A stretch of 64,000 nucleotides of DNA. It comes from Cryptomeria japonica (taxonomy: Eukaryota > Streptophyta > Pinopsida > Cupressales > Cupressaceae). The position numbers and the translations under genes were made by a program. Under the pieces are notes generated by a model. The model was not told where the DNA came from and did no database searches. It saw only the letters and a list, made by a program, of their open reading frames with translations. Below are positions 12,312 through 25,537 of the stretch, piece by piece. How positions within the stretch are numbered: position 1 is the stretch's first letter; each line of letters begins with the position of its first letter. The stretch is taken from positions 526,731,137 through 526,795,136 of the forward strand of contig NC_081414.1 in NCBI RefSeq assembly GCF_030272615.1, read 5' to 3'.

Positions 12312-13231
12312 AAATATATAGTCTAGGGGTTTTGACTTGTTCAAAATCTTGAATTGCGGGTCTTGATCTACACTCTGCAACTCCATAGCTTTCACTAGTC
12401 AACCCTTTAACGTTCACACAAAAAGGAGGGGAAAATTGTTGTGATGTATAGGGGCTTGCCTGAGTTAAACCTTGGGTAGATTAACCTTCACTATAGCAAT
12501 GATGATTGGGAAAGAGAGCTTACCCCTTGTAGGGTAGAGGCTAAATCTAAAGTAAAATACTGAATTGACAAGATTATACGTCAAGATTGAGAATGGTGGT
12601 GATGCAATTCTCTTTAGATAAGTCCTCCAATCATTGATGCAATAACATAACATAACAAGGCATAAAATACTCGATAAGGAAAACACACTTGCATGTAAGT
12701 TTATGTAGCTTGTTGCTCCTTAATGTTCGGATCTAAATAAAATCACTCAATAGTGCTTGCTCTAGGATGTGATTGAATAGTGATATGATCAAAATGGATT
12801 AGGAATGATGTATTTATATAGGGTTCATGAGGTATTTCCTATTTTAGGTTGACTTCCAATGATCATATTAAAATATTGGAATTAGATATCAAATGGCAGG
12901 AATCAACACCCTGACATATTTCATTTTGGGCCCTTTTGGGAAGGACTATGGTATTAGGTGCCCTAGTCTACTAAGAATATGGCATCAGGTGCCCTATTCC
13001 ACTAGGACTATGGAATTAGGTGCCCTAGTCCACCCAAAATTGGTTGAAATAAAGGCAGATGCATAGTGCACAAGCCCAAGACATAGGATTTAGTTACCAA
13101 ATAAGCATATGATGATATTTTGGTAGTGACAAGACCAAAAATACGCCAAAAATGAGCTATGAAAAGACAATAAATAAAGGTCCCAAAAAGAAGCTTGAAA
13201 TTATAAAAAGATTACAATTTGCAACACTACA
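12312..13231 (-). mobile_element. Divergent solo LTR related to the M1/P LTRs
   Basis: The architecture follows the other gypsy LTRs on the minus strand: a TGTAGTGTTGC start at 13231, then three tandem GGACTATGG...AGGTGCCCTA units (12935-13035), a TATA box (plus-strand 12811-12820), and a GGGGCTTGCCTGAGTTAAACC segment near 12450 that resembles the GGGTTTGCCTTAGGTCAAACC phrase of M1 and M2. The left boundary is obscured by the neighbouring solo LTR insertion. Confidence 0.45.
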
Positions 13232-13800
13232 ATTACTATATAAATAGAAGCCATGGTATTTATAAAAATAGCTTTTGCATCATTATCATCATCATCTATG
13301 TTGGCTTCTATCCCAACTACATGATTTTTCAAGGAATGAAACTTTCTAATGTGTTGAACAATATTGTCACTTTCCATCATTTTTAGTTTGCGTAACTTTT
13401 TCTTTAATCCTATCTTTGTATTTGATGTTTATGCTCCAAAGAAAACACTTAGATTATCCCACCTATGCTTCAAGGTCTTTGATATGTCAATGTAGTGGAG
13501 GTATGCACATGAAAGTCTAAGACCAATAAAATCTATTGCTCTACAATCCTTTGTAGTCCATTTTACGATTCCTTTAGTATTAATTGGCTTTCATTCTAGC
13601 TCTATTCACCACATCCCATAGATTCTTTTCAATAAGGATCAATTTTATCTTGATTTGTCATGTGTGGAAGTATTTAACTTTAAATTTCTCAATCGGTATT
13701 CTATTTTTCTCGATTTAAAAAAAACATTTTACCTTCCCTTAATCAAAATAGCGTTGAATGTGTTGGGATCCATTGATAATGCACCTTGATTTGATTGTGT
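13232..13800 (-). pseudogene. Ty1/copia gag fragment (UBN2-like)
   Basis: Minus-strand translation between about 13780 and 13260 shows copia gag landmarks in order: an ALSMDPNTF-like start, an EKxLWDVV-like segment (decayed), a Trp-Asp-x-Leu-x5-Gly helix, a K-I-x-L-K-K-x-L-R-x-L-K-M segment, then ESDNIVQHIRKFHSLKNHV and a run of Asp. Stops and frameshifts throughout. No LTRs or other domains of this element are visible nearby. Confidence 0.6.
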
Positions 13801-14862
13801 ATACAATTATATTTTATTAATGCAAAATAAACCTATTCCTTTTTACTACATATATATCCTATTATCTCAAAAAAATAATCATTTTTTTAGGATTATTTTT
13901 TTAGCAATGGAAGATAGCATTCTTCTACATATTGAAAAAATCACCTCTTTCAAAACACTTTCCCACTCCACAACAAAAGATAAATCCCATTCAAAATCTA
14001 ACCTAGAGAATGTAAACAAACCATTACTATGCATGCTTCATCACAATGGCTTTTCCATGTCTCTCGAGCCCATGACTAATTTTCATACTACAAATACTAG
14101 CATTGCTAACAACAATGCCAAAATAATTTTAAATAAATGTATATTGATGGAGACATTGCCCTTTATATTCTTGAACTTGTGATAGATAATATTGCTATGG
14201 ATCTAAGATCCTTTTGTAAGTTTTATAGTCTTTTAAATTGTATTCTTATCAAAAGTAGATAAACTCATTCAATAGACATTTACAAGTGGCAATCCTTCAT
14301 GCAATTCCTCTCCAATGTCACCAATGCATTGCTCTCCACTATGGATGTCACTCTAATGTGCACTTAAATTTTAATTATCTCAAATCTAGGTTGAATATTT
14401 TGGTGGATTTTAAACCACAACCCCAAAAACTTAATTCTCATCATCATTCCATATAGACATCACACACTACACAATTTGAAACTAAATACAGTAGAATAGA
14501 CTTTAAAATTTTGAAAATCACCACAAAAACTTGATATAGGAATATCTCATACCTCCTTATTATAGCTTCTCATTATTTCTATTAGCATGACTTTTGAATA
14601 CCATTATGATAAAAATTATGCAATTGTCTCAAACACATCCATGTCATGTCTACATGTGGCCAATTTGGTTGTTCCAAATGAACAATTTTTTTGCAAGTTC
14701 ATTCATATGCTACATTGGAGGTGCGTTGCCTTAATGTATTTGCTCAACCCTTAGTTAACATTGGAAAATTATATTTATTCTGGAGAATGAGAAATGATTC
14801 AAACCCACCATTCTTTCATTATATTTTTTAGGATACTCTCTCTTTTATTCCATTTTGACACT
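13801..14862. other. Non-coding stretch
   Basis: Low-complexity AT-rich sequence. A 120-codon open frame at 13820-14182 has no recognisable domain and unremarkable composition, and I do not call it a gene. Confidence 0.5.
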
Positions 14863-16155
14863 TGTAACGTCATAAATTGTATCCTTGTACAATTTTGTCC
14901 TCGCCTAGCCCTCACTTTGGTATTTTAACCTTCAATGCTCAATTCCCAATTTGATGTTGCTCACACCCTCTTGAAATTTTCATTTATAACCCCTTATCCA
15001 ACCTTTGTCCAATTTTGAGTCCTAATTGATAGGACCAAGACACCTTGGGCGCCTTGGTCCTCCCAATCAGGACCCAAAATAGGACCTCACAATGGTCACT
15101 TCATGTGGGCGGGAAATTTGGCTCCGTATCGACTTGCTCCAAAAATTCAAACATTTAATGCATGATTAGGTATAAAAGGAAGCCTACCCCCCTCATTTGG
15201 TAAGTAGATGGAACATCTATCAAGATCTTAATTTCACTTTTGTAAATTCAATTCTAATTGAGCAAGCAATCAAGTATTCATCAAACATTCAAGGAGAGAT
15301 CAATTCAAGTTCAATAATTCATGATCAAAATTTTATGAAGACATTCTACATGATATCCTAAACCCTTGCATGAGGATTCAAGCAAAATCCATCAAGGTTA
15401 GACTTCAATTTCAAGTATTTTCATATCAGATCTAGCCTTTCCCTCAAAAGGAAAGAATTCTAATTCTATTCAATTCCATTTAAATTATCATTTCAATTTC
15501 AAGGTTAATTACTAAACTATAGTTTTACCTAAGGCAAACCCCCATCAACAAACCTATTTCCCTTTTTCTACATGTAGAAGATTGTCATAGACGCTGCGAG
15601 CTAGGAATTCAACAAAGTAGACAATGACAATCAGACTCATCTTTTGAAGGTGAAAAAAGTGGAGGACTAGTAAAATCATCCCTCTTGGTCTTGATAATAT
15701 ATGACAACCTTCTTATAGTAGATTTTGTGCATCATCCTCATCCAAAAAACATCAATTTTGTCTACCTTTGATATTTAGAGGACTAGGACATTGCCCCCTT
15801 AGTCCAAACAATTTTGCTGAAATTTATATCACAGGTTTCAACCTATTTTCTATTCTCAAATCTAAGTTTACAACTATGCATGATATCTGAAACATTTTGT
15901 TATTGTTATTTTATGTCAATTTATCATTGTTTGTCCTATATCTAGCATTGCAACTTAGTTCTAATTCAAATATAATTTCAGTTCAACTCTCAAAAGGGAA
16001 AACCAAATCTAATCAACACCTAACCCTCTTCTTTAAATAATTGAAGTTGTCTATTGGGTTCACTTCCCTTTTTAATGCAAAGGATATGTGAAAATAGGTG
16101 CTTGCCTAGTTTACATTGCTAAGCTTGTGTGACCCTGATTTTCCACCAGCTTACG
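14863..16155 (+). repeat. 5' LTR of P
   Basis: Starts TGTAACGTCATAAATTGTATCC and ends AGCTTACG (the other LTR ends GCTTTACA). It matches 35604-36872 throughout, including a hairpin-forming GGACCAAG...CTTGGTCC unit near 15040-15062 and a GAGGACTAGGACATTG segment in the R/U5 part. Confidence 0.8.
15171..15177 (+). promoter_or_regulatory. TATA box of the P 5' LTR
   Basis: TATAAAA in the context TTAGGTATAAAAGGAAG. The 3' LTR has TATAAAA at the equivalent place near 35909. Transcription would start about 30 bases downstream (inference). Confidence 0.6.
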
Positions 16156-16175
16156 TTTTGGTGAGCCTCACATTC
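16156..16175 (+). other. Primer-binding-site region of P
   Basis: TTTTGGTGAGCCTCACATT follows the LTR directly. M1 and M2 have TTTTGGTGAGCCC and TTTTGGTGAACCC at the same place, so TGGTGARCC is probably the shared tRNA-primed site. The tRNA species was not determined. Confidence 0.5.
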
Positions 16176-16575
16176 TTACATTTGCGATATTTATAATTTG
16201 TTGTCTCATATTTGATTTTTATGCTCTTAATCATTCACATTTTCACTTGTGTATCATATAGGCACATAAATTTAGAGGTTCAATTCACAAAAACCCTAAT
16301 TTATTCTCCTAAAATTGACTTGTGGGTTGCATAATTTTTTAATTATGTGCTCAGATATGATTGTTATAGCATGATATTTTTATGATATATATTAGTGGCT
16401 TGCCACTTTTGCAAAAAAAAATAAAAAATGTTCAAATTAATAATTTGCATTGCTTGATTCTTTGGTTAATCAAACATTTTACAAAAAAGTTGCATTGTTT
16501 AATTATACATATAGCTTACATTATAAAAAAAACTATAATTTCAAATATTTGCATTCAATATTTATTTTCTTGTGC

Positions 16576-18639
16576 ATGAGTCTTGTTACCTTTAGTCCTA
16601 CATCCAACATTCTAGTGAGAAGAAGTTGTAGACTTAGGGCATCCTAAAGTTTAAATACCAAGGATATGTAACCCATTCCATGTGAGTATTGGTACTTTCT
16701 CTAATCCAACACATGACATACATAACATCATGGAGCTCCATTCACCTCACACTTTTCAAGATGAAGATGATGATTCACTAATTAGGGTTACTAGTTCTCA
16801 ATTGGGGAAGCTTGACCTTGAGTTGGACAATCTTCAAAAATGGATGGGCAAAGAACACCCGAATAGTGAGGCAATCTCCTTGATTGAAGGGTTGAAGATA
16901 ATGGTTCAAAGTGATAAGATATGTGTAGAGGTGTTACATGGCATTTCTCATATTGTTGATACCAATATTATGCATATCAAAAGTTGTGTTGAAGCTCTTG
17001 GCTATTCTCATCCTACAAGTCAAGTTGAACATTTCATTATAGCCTACATCCTTGCCTATTGTGCCTACATATACATCTCTTATCATGACTAACTCTACAC
17101 AGATTTTTAATCCTATACATGTTAGTCATGGGGGCAATCATATTAATTAATACTTTTGCATACCTCCTTTCATGTGTCTTCCATTTGTTTCCCAATCATC
17201 TCATATACCAACATATCCTAATGTTCTGCCTCCTTATTCTCAACCTCCAACTACCTTCAACAACATCACTCTTCCATTACAATCCAATATGTCCAATTTC
17301 AATCCATCCATTGAAGCCACTATTAATAACCTAGTTCAAAGTGTTTCATCCTTATACCAACAATTAGATTTTTTTACCCAATCCAAATTCAATGTTCCCA
17401 CTTATGATGTAGCAAGACCACTATCTGATGATATTGTATGTGTAGTTGCTCCTAAGAATGTAGAAATACCTCAATTAAAAATATATAATGGAGAAGGTGA
17501 CCCTTGACTCATGTGAAGACATTTCAAACCTTATGTAGTGATTTCTCTCCTGATCAAAGACTTGTGGCAAAAATATTTACTCAAACCTTTAGAGATAAAG
17601 CTTTGCAATGGTATTGTTCTTTGCCTCCTTATTCCATCACTTCTTTTCAACAGTTAGCTAATGATTTCATTCAACAAATTCAAAATAACATTATTCCTAA
17701 AATTACTTTGATTGATTTGATTCATTGTAAGAAAGGAAGAAAAAGTGACTAATTTTACTGGTAGATATCAACATTTGCATTCACAAATTGCTTATCATGT
17801 GCCTGACCATGATGTTCAAATATTTTTCATTACTCATTTGCAAAAGGATATTAGAGATAAGATTCTATTTTATAAATTTACCTCTTTCATGCAATTGTGT
17901 GCAATGCTCCATAACTACCAACTTCAAGTGAGCCAATTTGAATCATCTCCTTCAATGGCTCTAGTTGATAAGAATGAGAGCACTCAACAACTGTTTCCAA
18001 AATTCAACAAACACAAAAAAGGTTTCATCAAGATAAATGATAAATTTTCAAACAACATCAACACACAAGTGGCAGTGACAACACCAAGTGTGGCCCCTTT
18101 ATCCAAATATTTTAAAAAATAATTAACTCCTCTTTCTAATTCTTTGTATAGTATAATGCTAAGGTTGATTAATGATAATGTGTAGCAACTTCCCCCCAAC
18201 AAAAAAATAGATGCCTCTAAGCCTCTATCACCTTCCTTTGATCACAAAGCCTTTTGCCAATATCATTTTCAAGTAGATCATGATACTGAGAAATGTTATA
18301 AGTTGAGGTGTAATATTCAGGACCTTATTGATAACATTATTATATCTATAGATGGTGTAAATGATAAATGAAACAAATTTGTAGCACCTCCTAATCAAAA
18401 CCTTAAAACTTCACTAATCCTTTGCCTTCTCACTCCACCAATGTTGTTAAGACTAAACCGCTTGCATTATTTCCCAATGACTTTTGTATAGAGAATAATA
18501 ATGTTGTGAACCTCATTGAAAAACGTAAACCTAAACTAAAATTATGTATCACCTTTGATCCTAGTGAGACTATTGTCGCACTTGATGGAGCCTTATACAT
18601 TACTATGAAGATTAAAGACAAACTCTTACGAGGGGTGCT
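16576..18639 (+). pseudogene. P gag and start of protease (part 1 of 3)
   Basis: The start MSLVTFSPTSN matches the gag starts of M1 and M2. Landmarks in order: an N-terminal helix region with LIEGLK and SHIVDTN (about 16860-16970), a Pro/Ser/Asn-rich linker (17170-17390), the gag core with FRDKALQWYCSLPPYS (17588-17635), and a zinc knuckle C-x2-H-x4-H-x4-C (about 18250-18295). Then comes the entry to the protease-like domain (LDGALYI...RGVL near 18575-18635). At least three frameshifts occur (for example a one-base loss near 17503), plus stops. The frame breaks at the M1 junction and resumes at 25538. Not functional. Confidence 0.8.
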
Positions 18640-19800
18640 AAGAAAAAGCCAATAATTTTTAGTTAGGGACCAAGACATTAAAAATGGGGGTAAACCCAAT
18701 GGATCTAGCCACAAATCAACAAGGACAAGGGATGAGAATTCTATTGGATTTACTAGATTTGATTGGACAACTCTCTTTTAAGTTAAATTATAAAAAGTTT
18801 GAAATTAGGGTAAATATGTTGGAATTGATATAAAAATGCATGAATAGTGAGCTACAGTCGTCAGATCGACCCATAAACCTGGATCTAAGGAATGTAAATG
18901 TATTCAGATATGTTCCTAGAAGGAGCTCCTGCTTAGTTGGGACCATAGAAATAGTCGCTCTGGTCCTCCACACATTTCACACTCCAATGAAGGATTGATT
19001 TTTTACTGTAAATAAAGCCAATTCTGAAGATTGTAGCTCCGTACCTATTCTTGTGCATAGTAGAGAAGGGAAATAGGTTGGGAATAGGGGGTTGCCTTAG
19101 TTGAAACCCCAGTTTTGGAAATAACCATGAAATATAAATGAAATGTGATTGAATTACAGTAATGAAAATGTTCTCCTTTTGAGGGAGATGTTGAATAATG
19201 ACTAAAACATAAATGCTATACCTCCTTGTGAAGTTTTATTCGTCTCCACATGGAATTAGGGTTTCTTAAAGTCTTCAATAACATAGAACATGAATGTCAA
19301 CTCCAATGCTTGAATCTTGACCTTATCTCTGCTCCAATACTTGAAATAAGACTGATTACTTGCTCACTTGAACTTTAATGCTTGATTACTTGAATTTATG
19401 TGTGTATGTCCAATTGTATTGAATTTATCTCAAAATGAGAGGGGTAGACCTCCTTTTATACTTGCTTGTCGAAAAATAATTTAATTTTCTGACATGAGCT
19501 GACACAAAGTCAGGATTCCTACTCAAATATTGTGACCATTGAGGGGCCCAAAACTGGGTCCTAATTGGGAGGATCAGGGCGTTGGGCACTCTGGTCCTGA
19601 GGAGACTAGGGCACTGGCATCCTAGTCTTGACCAATCAAGTACCAGAAAATGAAGGGGAATGAAGTGCAGGGTAAAAAATATGGCAAATATGCATGGTAT
19701 GAGTAGAATCAAGTCTCCAATCGGGCCTCAAAAAATGAACATCAAGGTGAGGGCCCAAATAAGGACAAAATTGTAAGTGAGTACAATTTAGGATGCTACA
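18640..19800 (-). repeat. 3' LTR of M1 (outer end truncated)
   Basis: Matches 24343-25537 from about 18640 onward and ends GGATGCTACA on the plus strand. The outer end, which in the other copy begins TGTATTGGTAAAAAATTAGG, is missing. Contains degenerate GGxCCAGGGC...GGTCC repeat units near 19565-19640. Confidence 0.75.
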
Positions 19801-19818
19801 TTTAGCCCCCACTTTAGC
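19801..19818 (-). other. Polypurine tract of M1
   Basis: On the minus strand GCTAAAGTGGGGGCTAAA directly precedes the LTR start TGTAGCATCC. The core AAAGTGGGGGCTAAA is identical in M2 and P. Confidence 0.75.
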
Positions 19819-20562
19819 AAGAGTATGAGACTAAGCATACTCTTGGTAAAGTACAAAGGTTCACATTGAAAAGCTTTCATCAAGATGGTAAGGAGGCAAG
19901 ACAAACCAAGCCCCCAGTGGACTTTAGGATTTTACTACTTCAAGATCAAGACAAAAGAGGCATCATAAGAGAGAGAAAGAGAACCATGACTACAAGCCTA
20001 GTAAGGTTCACTTACTATGAGTCATGAAAAGAAAAAGTACCAAAAGTACAAATAAAAACACTAAGTTTGCAAAGTAACTTAAGTATCGAGATATGCAAAA
20101 GAGAGAAATATTGAGCAAAGTGTATGCCCCCACATTAAAGTGATTACATATGCCACAATAGGAGTAATTGCTTTAAGGTAGTATGCATTCATCCAAAATA
20201 CAAGCGCATTATCACAATGATATGCCCCTAAGAAAGGACAAGTCAAAGGATAATGATCACAAAACACAAAACACTTAAGGGTTCTACTTAAATTTTGGAT
20301 CAACATGCTCTTATGTATATCATGTACATATTTGCTTTGAATTTTCCTCATCCTCATCCCCCAAATAAAGTAGAAGCACAATGGAAGAAGGGCACATGTG
20401 TCTTTTGAGTAAATATGGGAGAGACCAAAACAAATCTCACACTTTGCATCGTCCTCAAGTAGACAACACTAGGGAGAAGAAATAGAAGAATTGAGAAATA
20501 AATAGAAGAAGGTTACAAAAAAGCAAGAGAGGAGAGAGAGAGAATCTACGACACAAGTGAAG
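19819..20562 (-). other. 3' UTR of M1
   Basis: No coding capacity. Two blocks are conserved with M2 and P: one near 20130-20190 (TTAAAGTGAT...GTAATTGCTTTAAGGTAGT) and one near 20395-20480 (CTTTGCATCGTCCTCAAG, then TAGACAACACTA). Confidence 0.6.
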
Positions 20563-23500
20563 CTAATCAAGAAAGTCATCTACCTCCCAATCTTGCTCAA
20601 TTTGTTTTTGGGAAGGTGGACAATATGCAAGAGGAGCAACTTTGAGAACGGTAGATGGAGCTACCATAAGTTCCAAACAAGGACCATGCTCTAATGATGG
20701 ATCACTTTGTTTGTTACTAGGAGCTAGGATTAATGCTTGTGAAAATTGTTTAGATAAATCATTGTCAACATCAACATATTCATAATTATCATCATTATCA
20801 TCAACATTGTTAGCATCCATCTCTTCATCAAGATTAATAAAAATAGGATCTTTAATTGGAATAGAACATGGACCATCATCTTTCTTAATCATTTTATGTT
20901 TTGGAGATTTAGGTTGAACTTCCTCTCTAGGGTTAAGAAAAGGATGGACATATGGGATCGTATCAGCATTTGGAGTCTTTGGGGAGGAAATGGGTTGAGA
21001 AGCAAGTTCACGAGCCCTAGAGTGACGTCTCCATCAACTTCCTCTCACACAATCGTTTCTTTTAGTTTTAGCCAAGGGTTGTGAAGGTTTAGGATCAATA
21101 GGCATAGGCTTCTTCTCTTCCTTTAAAGAGGGATGCAATAGAGGACATTTTTTAGGTTGAAAGAAAGGAGATGTTAGGCGCTTCCCTTTGTAAGATGTAG
21201 GAGGCAGAACTACAACATATAAAGGAGGAATAGAAGGCATAGGAAGGAGACCAGGTCCATCATGAGGAGGAGAAATAGGTTTATCATGAAGAAGATGAAT
21301 GGGTTTTGGATCTCTAGGAGTAATCAAAGATAAGATCATCTTATTCTTCCACTTTTGATAGGATTGAAAACGAGCATCACTACGAGGCTTAAGAGGCTCA
21401 AATTATTTAAACCAAAAGTAATCAAGAATAACATCTCCATTCCTCATCGTGGGTTGGTACATGCTATGATTAATTGTTATGATTTTTTCATCAAGAGGGA
21501 ATTTCAAACACTTATGAACAATAGAAGGAATCACTTTCATAGAAGAGAGCTAAGGATGTCCCAACTTCACACAAAATTGATTCGATGTAGGAATGATAGC
21601 AAAAATGACATCTAAGAACTTAGTACCAACCTCAACGAGAAGAGTAATAGAGCCAGTAGTGGGACAAGAGAAACTATCAAAAATCTTAATCACTGCATCA
21701 AATTTATCATATGTTACTTGATGCAATTGTAAGGTATAGAGATATTCTTCAGTTATCATATTTACCATAGACATGATATCAATGAGTACCCCTTGTGAGA
21801 GTATGTATTTAATCTTTGTAGTGGTATATAGTGGGCCATCAGGTGCTTCAATAGTCTTTCTAGGATAAAAGGTAATTCATAGGTCCTTAGGAGGTGTAGG
21901 TTTATCAATAAGATTCACCACATTATTAGACTCAAGTCCAAGATCATTTGGAGAAAAAGAAAGATGCTCAAACTCAATCACATTAGTAGAATGAGAAGGT
22001 AAAGGATTAGTGAATATTTGGAGGTTTTTATTTGGATGAGCTATGGATTTATTTCCTTTGTCATGCACACCAGCTATAAATGTGGTATTGTTATCAATAA
22101 GATATTGAATCCTACTCCTTAGGGAATAACACTTTTCAATGTCATGACCGGGTTGACAATGATATTGTCAAAAATCTTTAGGGTCATGATAAGGTGGCAA
22201 AGGTCTAGATGTGTCAATTGGTTTGATGGGAGGAAGTTTCAACATATTTTTGTTCAATAATTGTGTCATAATGCTATGCAAAGATTCAGAAAGAGGAGTA
22301 AATTCTTTTCTAAAGTACTGAGATAAAGGAGGTACACCTATGGTTGTGGTTGCTACCTAAGAATTGTTGTTGTCATTGAACTTGATGAATCCCTTGTTTG
22401 GTTTAAAATTCGCAAAAGGTTGTTGATCACTTTCATTCTTATCAACTGGAGCCATTGAAGGAGATTTTTTGAATTGACTCACTTAAAGCTGATAGTTATG
22501 AAGCACTACGCACACCTGCACAAAGGAAGTAAACTTAGAGAAGAGGAGCTTATCCCTAATATCTTTTTGCAAATTAGAAATAAAAATTCTTTGGACATCT
22601 TAATCGACCACAGGATAAGAAATTTGAGAATACAAATGTTTATATCTACCAATAAAATTAGTCACTTGTTCTTTAACACCTTGCTTACAATGAATCTAAT
22701 CAATAAAAGTAATCTTAGGATCAATATTATTGTGAAATTTTTGAATGAAATCATTAGATAATTGTTGAAATCATGTAATTTAATAAGGAGGCAAAGAACA
22801 ATACCATTTCAAAGCTTTATCTCTAAATGTTCTAGTAAACAATTTAGCCAAAATTCTTTGATCATGAGCAAAATTACTACACAAAGTTTGAAATATTCTC
22901 ACATGAGTCAAGGGATCACCTTTTCCATTACAAAGCTCCAATTGAGGGACCTCTACATTTTTAGGAGGTACAACACAAACAAGGCTCACTACATCAAATG
23001 TGGGCACATTAAATTTGGATTGGTTCATGGAAGCTATTTGTTGTTGCAAGTATGACACTGTTTGAGCTAGGCTATTAATGGTTGCTTTGGTGGATGGGTT
23101 GAAATTAGACAAGTTGGATTGAGATGGAGGAGTAACGTTGTTAAATGAAGGAGGAGGTTGAGAATAAGGAGGTGGGACACTATGATAGGTAGGTATGGGA
23201 GATGATTGGGTGACAAATGGAAGACTTGCAGAAGGAGGGATAAAATAATTTTCATTGGCAATGTTGCCCCCTTTTCTAACATGTGTAGGAATAACATTTT
23301 GTGTGGAAGTGGCCATGATGTTGGATGTGAAAGTAGGTACACTAGACATAGAGGTAGTTAGAGGAATAGAATAATTAACTTGACTAGGAGGTTGAGTGTA
23401 ACCAAAGACTTCAACACAACTTTTCATAGGCATAATATTAGTGTCAACAATATGAGAAAGGCCACACAACAATTCAACGCTAATTTTATCTCTTTGAACT

Positions 23501-23835
23501 ATTCTTTTTAATCCTTCAATCAATGGGATAGCCACACTTTCCAAGTATTGTTGACTCATCCATTGTTGAAGATTTTCAAATTCATTGGCAATCTTCTCCA
23601 ATTGGTGAATGAAAACCCTAATTTGTGATTCACCATCATCATTAGAATTATATAAAGAATGAGGATAAATAACATCAATTGTTGGAATAGAAGAACCACC
23701 CACATTCTTATTAAACAAGTTATCCAAATTAAGCTCCATATCCTTAGTAATTAAAGCTTGGGAAACCTTAATTCTACAACTTCTTCTCACGGAAATATTA
23801 TACGTAGGACTAATGGTAGTAAAATTCATGCACAA
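20563..23835 (-). pseudogene. M1 gag-protease with acidic C-terminal module
   Basis: One minus-strand frame of about 1091 codons can be followed from ATG at 23835 to 20563 without a net frameshift, but with roughly a dozen stops. N-terminal third: MNFTTISPTYN-like start, LIEGLKRIVQRD and SHIVDTNIMPMKSC helices, then a Pro/Ser/Gln-rich linker and a gag core with FRDKALKWYCSLPPY (about 22780-22830). A zinc knuckle lies near 22110-22165, where its first Cys is now TGA. The protease-like domain (about 21550-21850) has VLIDIMSMVNMI at the active-site position instead of D-S/T-G. The last 110 residues (20563-20892) are the acidic module with KDPIFINLD, ALILAP and CLELMVAPS. Confidence 0.8.
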
Positions 23836-24326
23836 AGGAGGAAAATTTGAATTTGATTTGAAAATTCTGATGAAGTAATAAATTTTTTTGTGAAAAATGA
23901 TTGATTAACCAATTAATTAAGCAATTTAATTTGTGAATTTGAAAGATAAATGCATCTAGATCATAACATAACATTCATAAAGATCAGATCTGAAAATTAA
24001 TTTGAAAAATTATGCAATCCACATGATAAATTTTAGAATTATAAATTAGGGTTTTTGTAAATTTAACCACTAAATTTATGTAATTTAATTTAAAAATGGA
24101 TCTAGGAGTTAAATTTTAAATGAAATGAATAATCAGATTTGAAATAATAAATCCAAATTAGACTAACCACAAGCTTAATTTTAGACTTTAAAATTAGGGT
24201 TTTTGTGAATTTAACCTCTAAATTTTTAAAATTCAATGAAAAATGAAACTTGCAAATGTAAATTTGAATTTGAAATACATAAACATTCAAATTTGAGAAC
24301 ATAAATCAGAATTGCAAGCCTAAGGA
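23836..24326 (-). other. Leader of M1
   Basis: AT-rich untranslated sequence between primer site and gag. Repeated phrases AATTAGGGTTTTTGTGAATTTAACC near 24045-24075 and 24190-24220 show an internal duplication. Confidence 0.55.
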
Positions 24327-24342
24327 GTTGGGCTCACCAAAA
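24327..24342 (-). other. Primer-binding-site region of M1
   Basis: On the minus strand the LTR end ACA is followed by TTTTGGTGAGCCCAAC, with TGGTGAGCC shared with P. Confidence 0.5.
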
Positions 24343-25537
24343 TGTATTGGTAAAAAATTAGGGTTTCCACCACAAGAAGGAAGAAGCCGCTAATTTTTAC
24401 TTAAGGACCAACACATTAAAAAGAGGGGTAAACCCAATGGATCTAGCCACAAATCAACAAGGATAAGGGTTGAGAATTCTATTGGATATATTGGATTTGA
24501 TTAGAAGCCCTCTTTTAAGTTGAATTGTAAAAATGTTAAAATTAGGGTAAGTATGTTGGAATTGATGTAAAAACACATGAACAGTGAGCTACAATCATTA
24601 GATCGAGCAATGAACTTGGATATGAGGAATGCAATTTTTTTTAGATTTGTTCCCAGAAGGAGCTCTTGATTCGTCAAGACCATAGAAACGATCGCTTTGG
24701 TCCTGCACACTTTTCGCACTCCAATGGGAGATCGATTTGTCACTGTAAATAAAGCTAATTCTGAAGATTGTAGCTTCATACCTATTCTTGCACATAGCAG
24801 AGAAGGGAAATAGGTTGGGAATAGGGGTTTGCCTTAGGTCAAATCCCAGTTTTGGAAATAACCATGAAATAGAAATGAAATATGATTGAATTGCAGCAAT
24901 GGAAATGTTACCCTTTTGAGTGAGATTTTGAATAATGACTAAAACACAAATGCTATACCTCCTTGTGAAGTTTTGTTTGTCTCCAAATAGAATTAGGGTT
25001 TCATTAAGTCTTCAATAACATAAAACATGAATGTTAGCTCCAATGCTTGAATCTTGACCTTATCTCTACTCCGATACTTGAAAGAATATTGATTAGTTGC
25101 TCACTTGAACTTGAATGCTTGATTGCTTGAATTTATGTGTGTGTATGTCCAATTGTATTGAATGTATCTCAAAATGAGAGGGGTAGACCTCCTTTTATAC
25201 TTTCTCGTCAAAAAATAATTTAATTTTCTGACATGAGCCGACACGTGGTCAGGATTCCCACCCAAATGTTGTGACCATTAAGGGGCCCAAAAATGGGTCC
25301 TAATTGGGAGGACCACAGATAGGCACTCTGGTCCTTAGGGAACTAGGGTGCTAGAGCCCTGGTCCTGACCAATCATGCATTAGAAAATAAAGGGGAATGA
25401 ACTGTAGGGTCAAAAATATGGCAAATATGCATGGTATGAGCAAAATCCAGTCTTAAATCAGGCCTCAGAACACGAATGCCAAGGTGAGGGCCCAAATAAG
25501 GACAAAATTGTAAGGGAGTACAATTTAGGATGCTACA
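24343..25537 (-). repeat. 5' LTR of M1
   Basis: Complete LTR: plus-strand ends TGTATTGG and GCTACA. Minus-strand TATA box at 25193-25199 (plus strand TTTTATA). Matches 18640-19800, with differences that are mainly transitions. Confidence 0.8.

Larger units (their letters stand above)
18640..25537 (-). mobile_element. Gypsy-type gag-protease element M1, nested in P
   Basis: Minus-strand element with LTRs at 18640-19800 and 24343-25537. Reading its own strand: 5' LTR, primer site, leader, gag-protease-C-terminal module, 3' UTR, polypurine tract, 3' LTR. No RT or integrase. It lies inside the protease-like domain of P. The left junction is damaged: about 35-40 bp of LTR end and roughly 30 bp of P are missing, so no target duplication remains. 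Confidence 0.8.

Noticed and set aside
13380-13560. Plus-strand DVYAP motif as an L1 endonuclease
   Set aside because: The minus strand of the same segment reads as a longer, ordered copia gag; the plus motif has no continuation.
13820-14182. 120-codon open frame as a possible gene
   Set aside because: No domain, no conserved neighbours, and low-complexity AT-rich composition.
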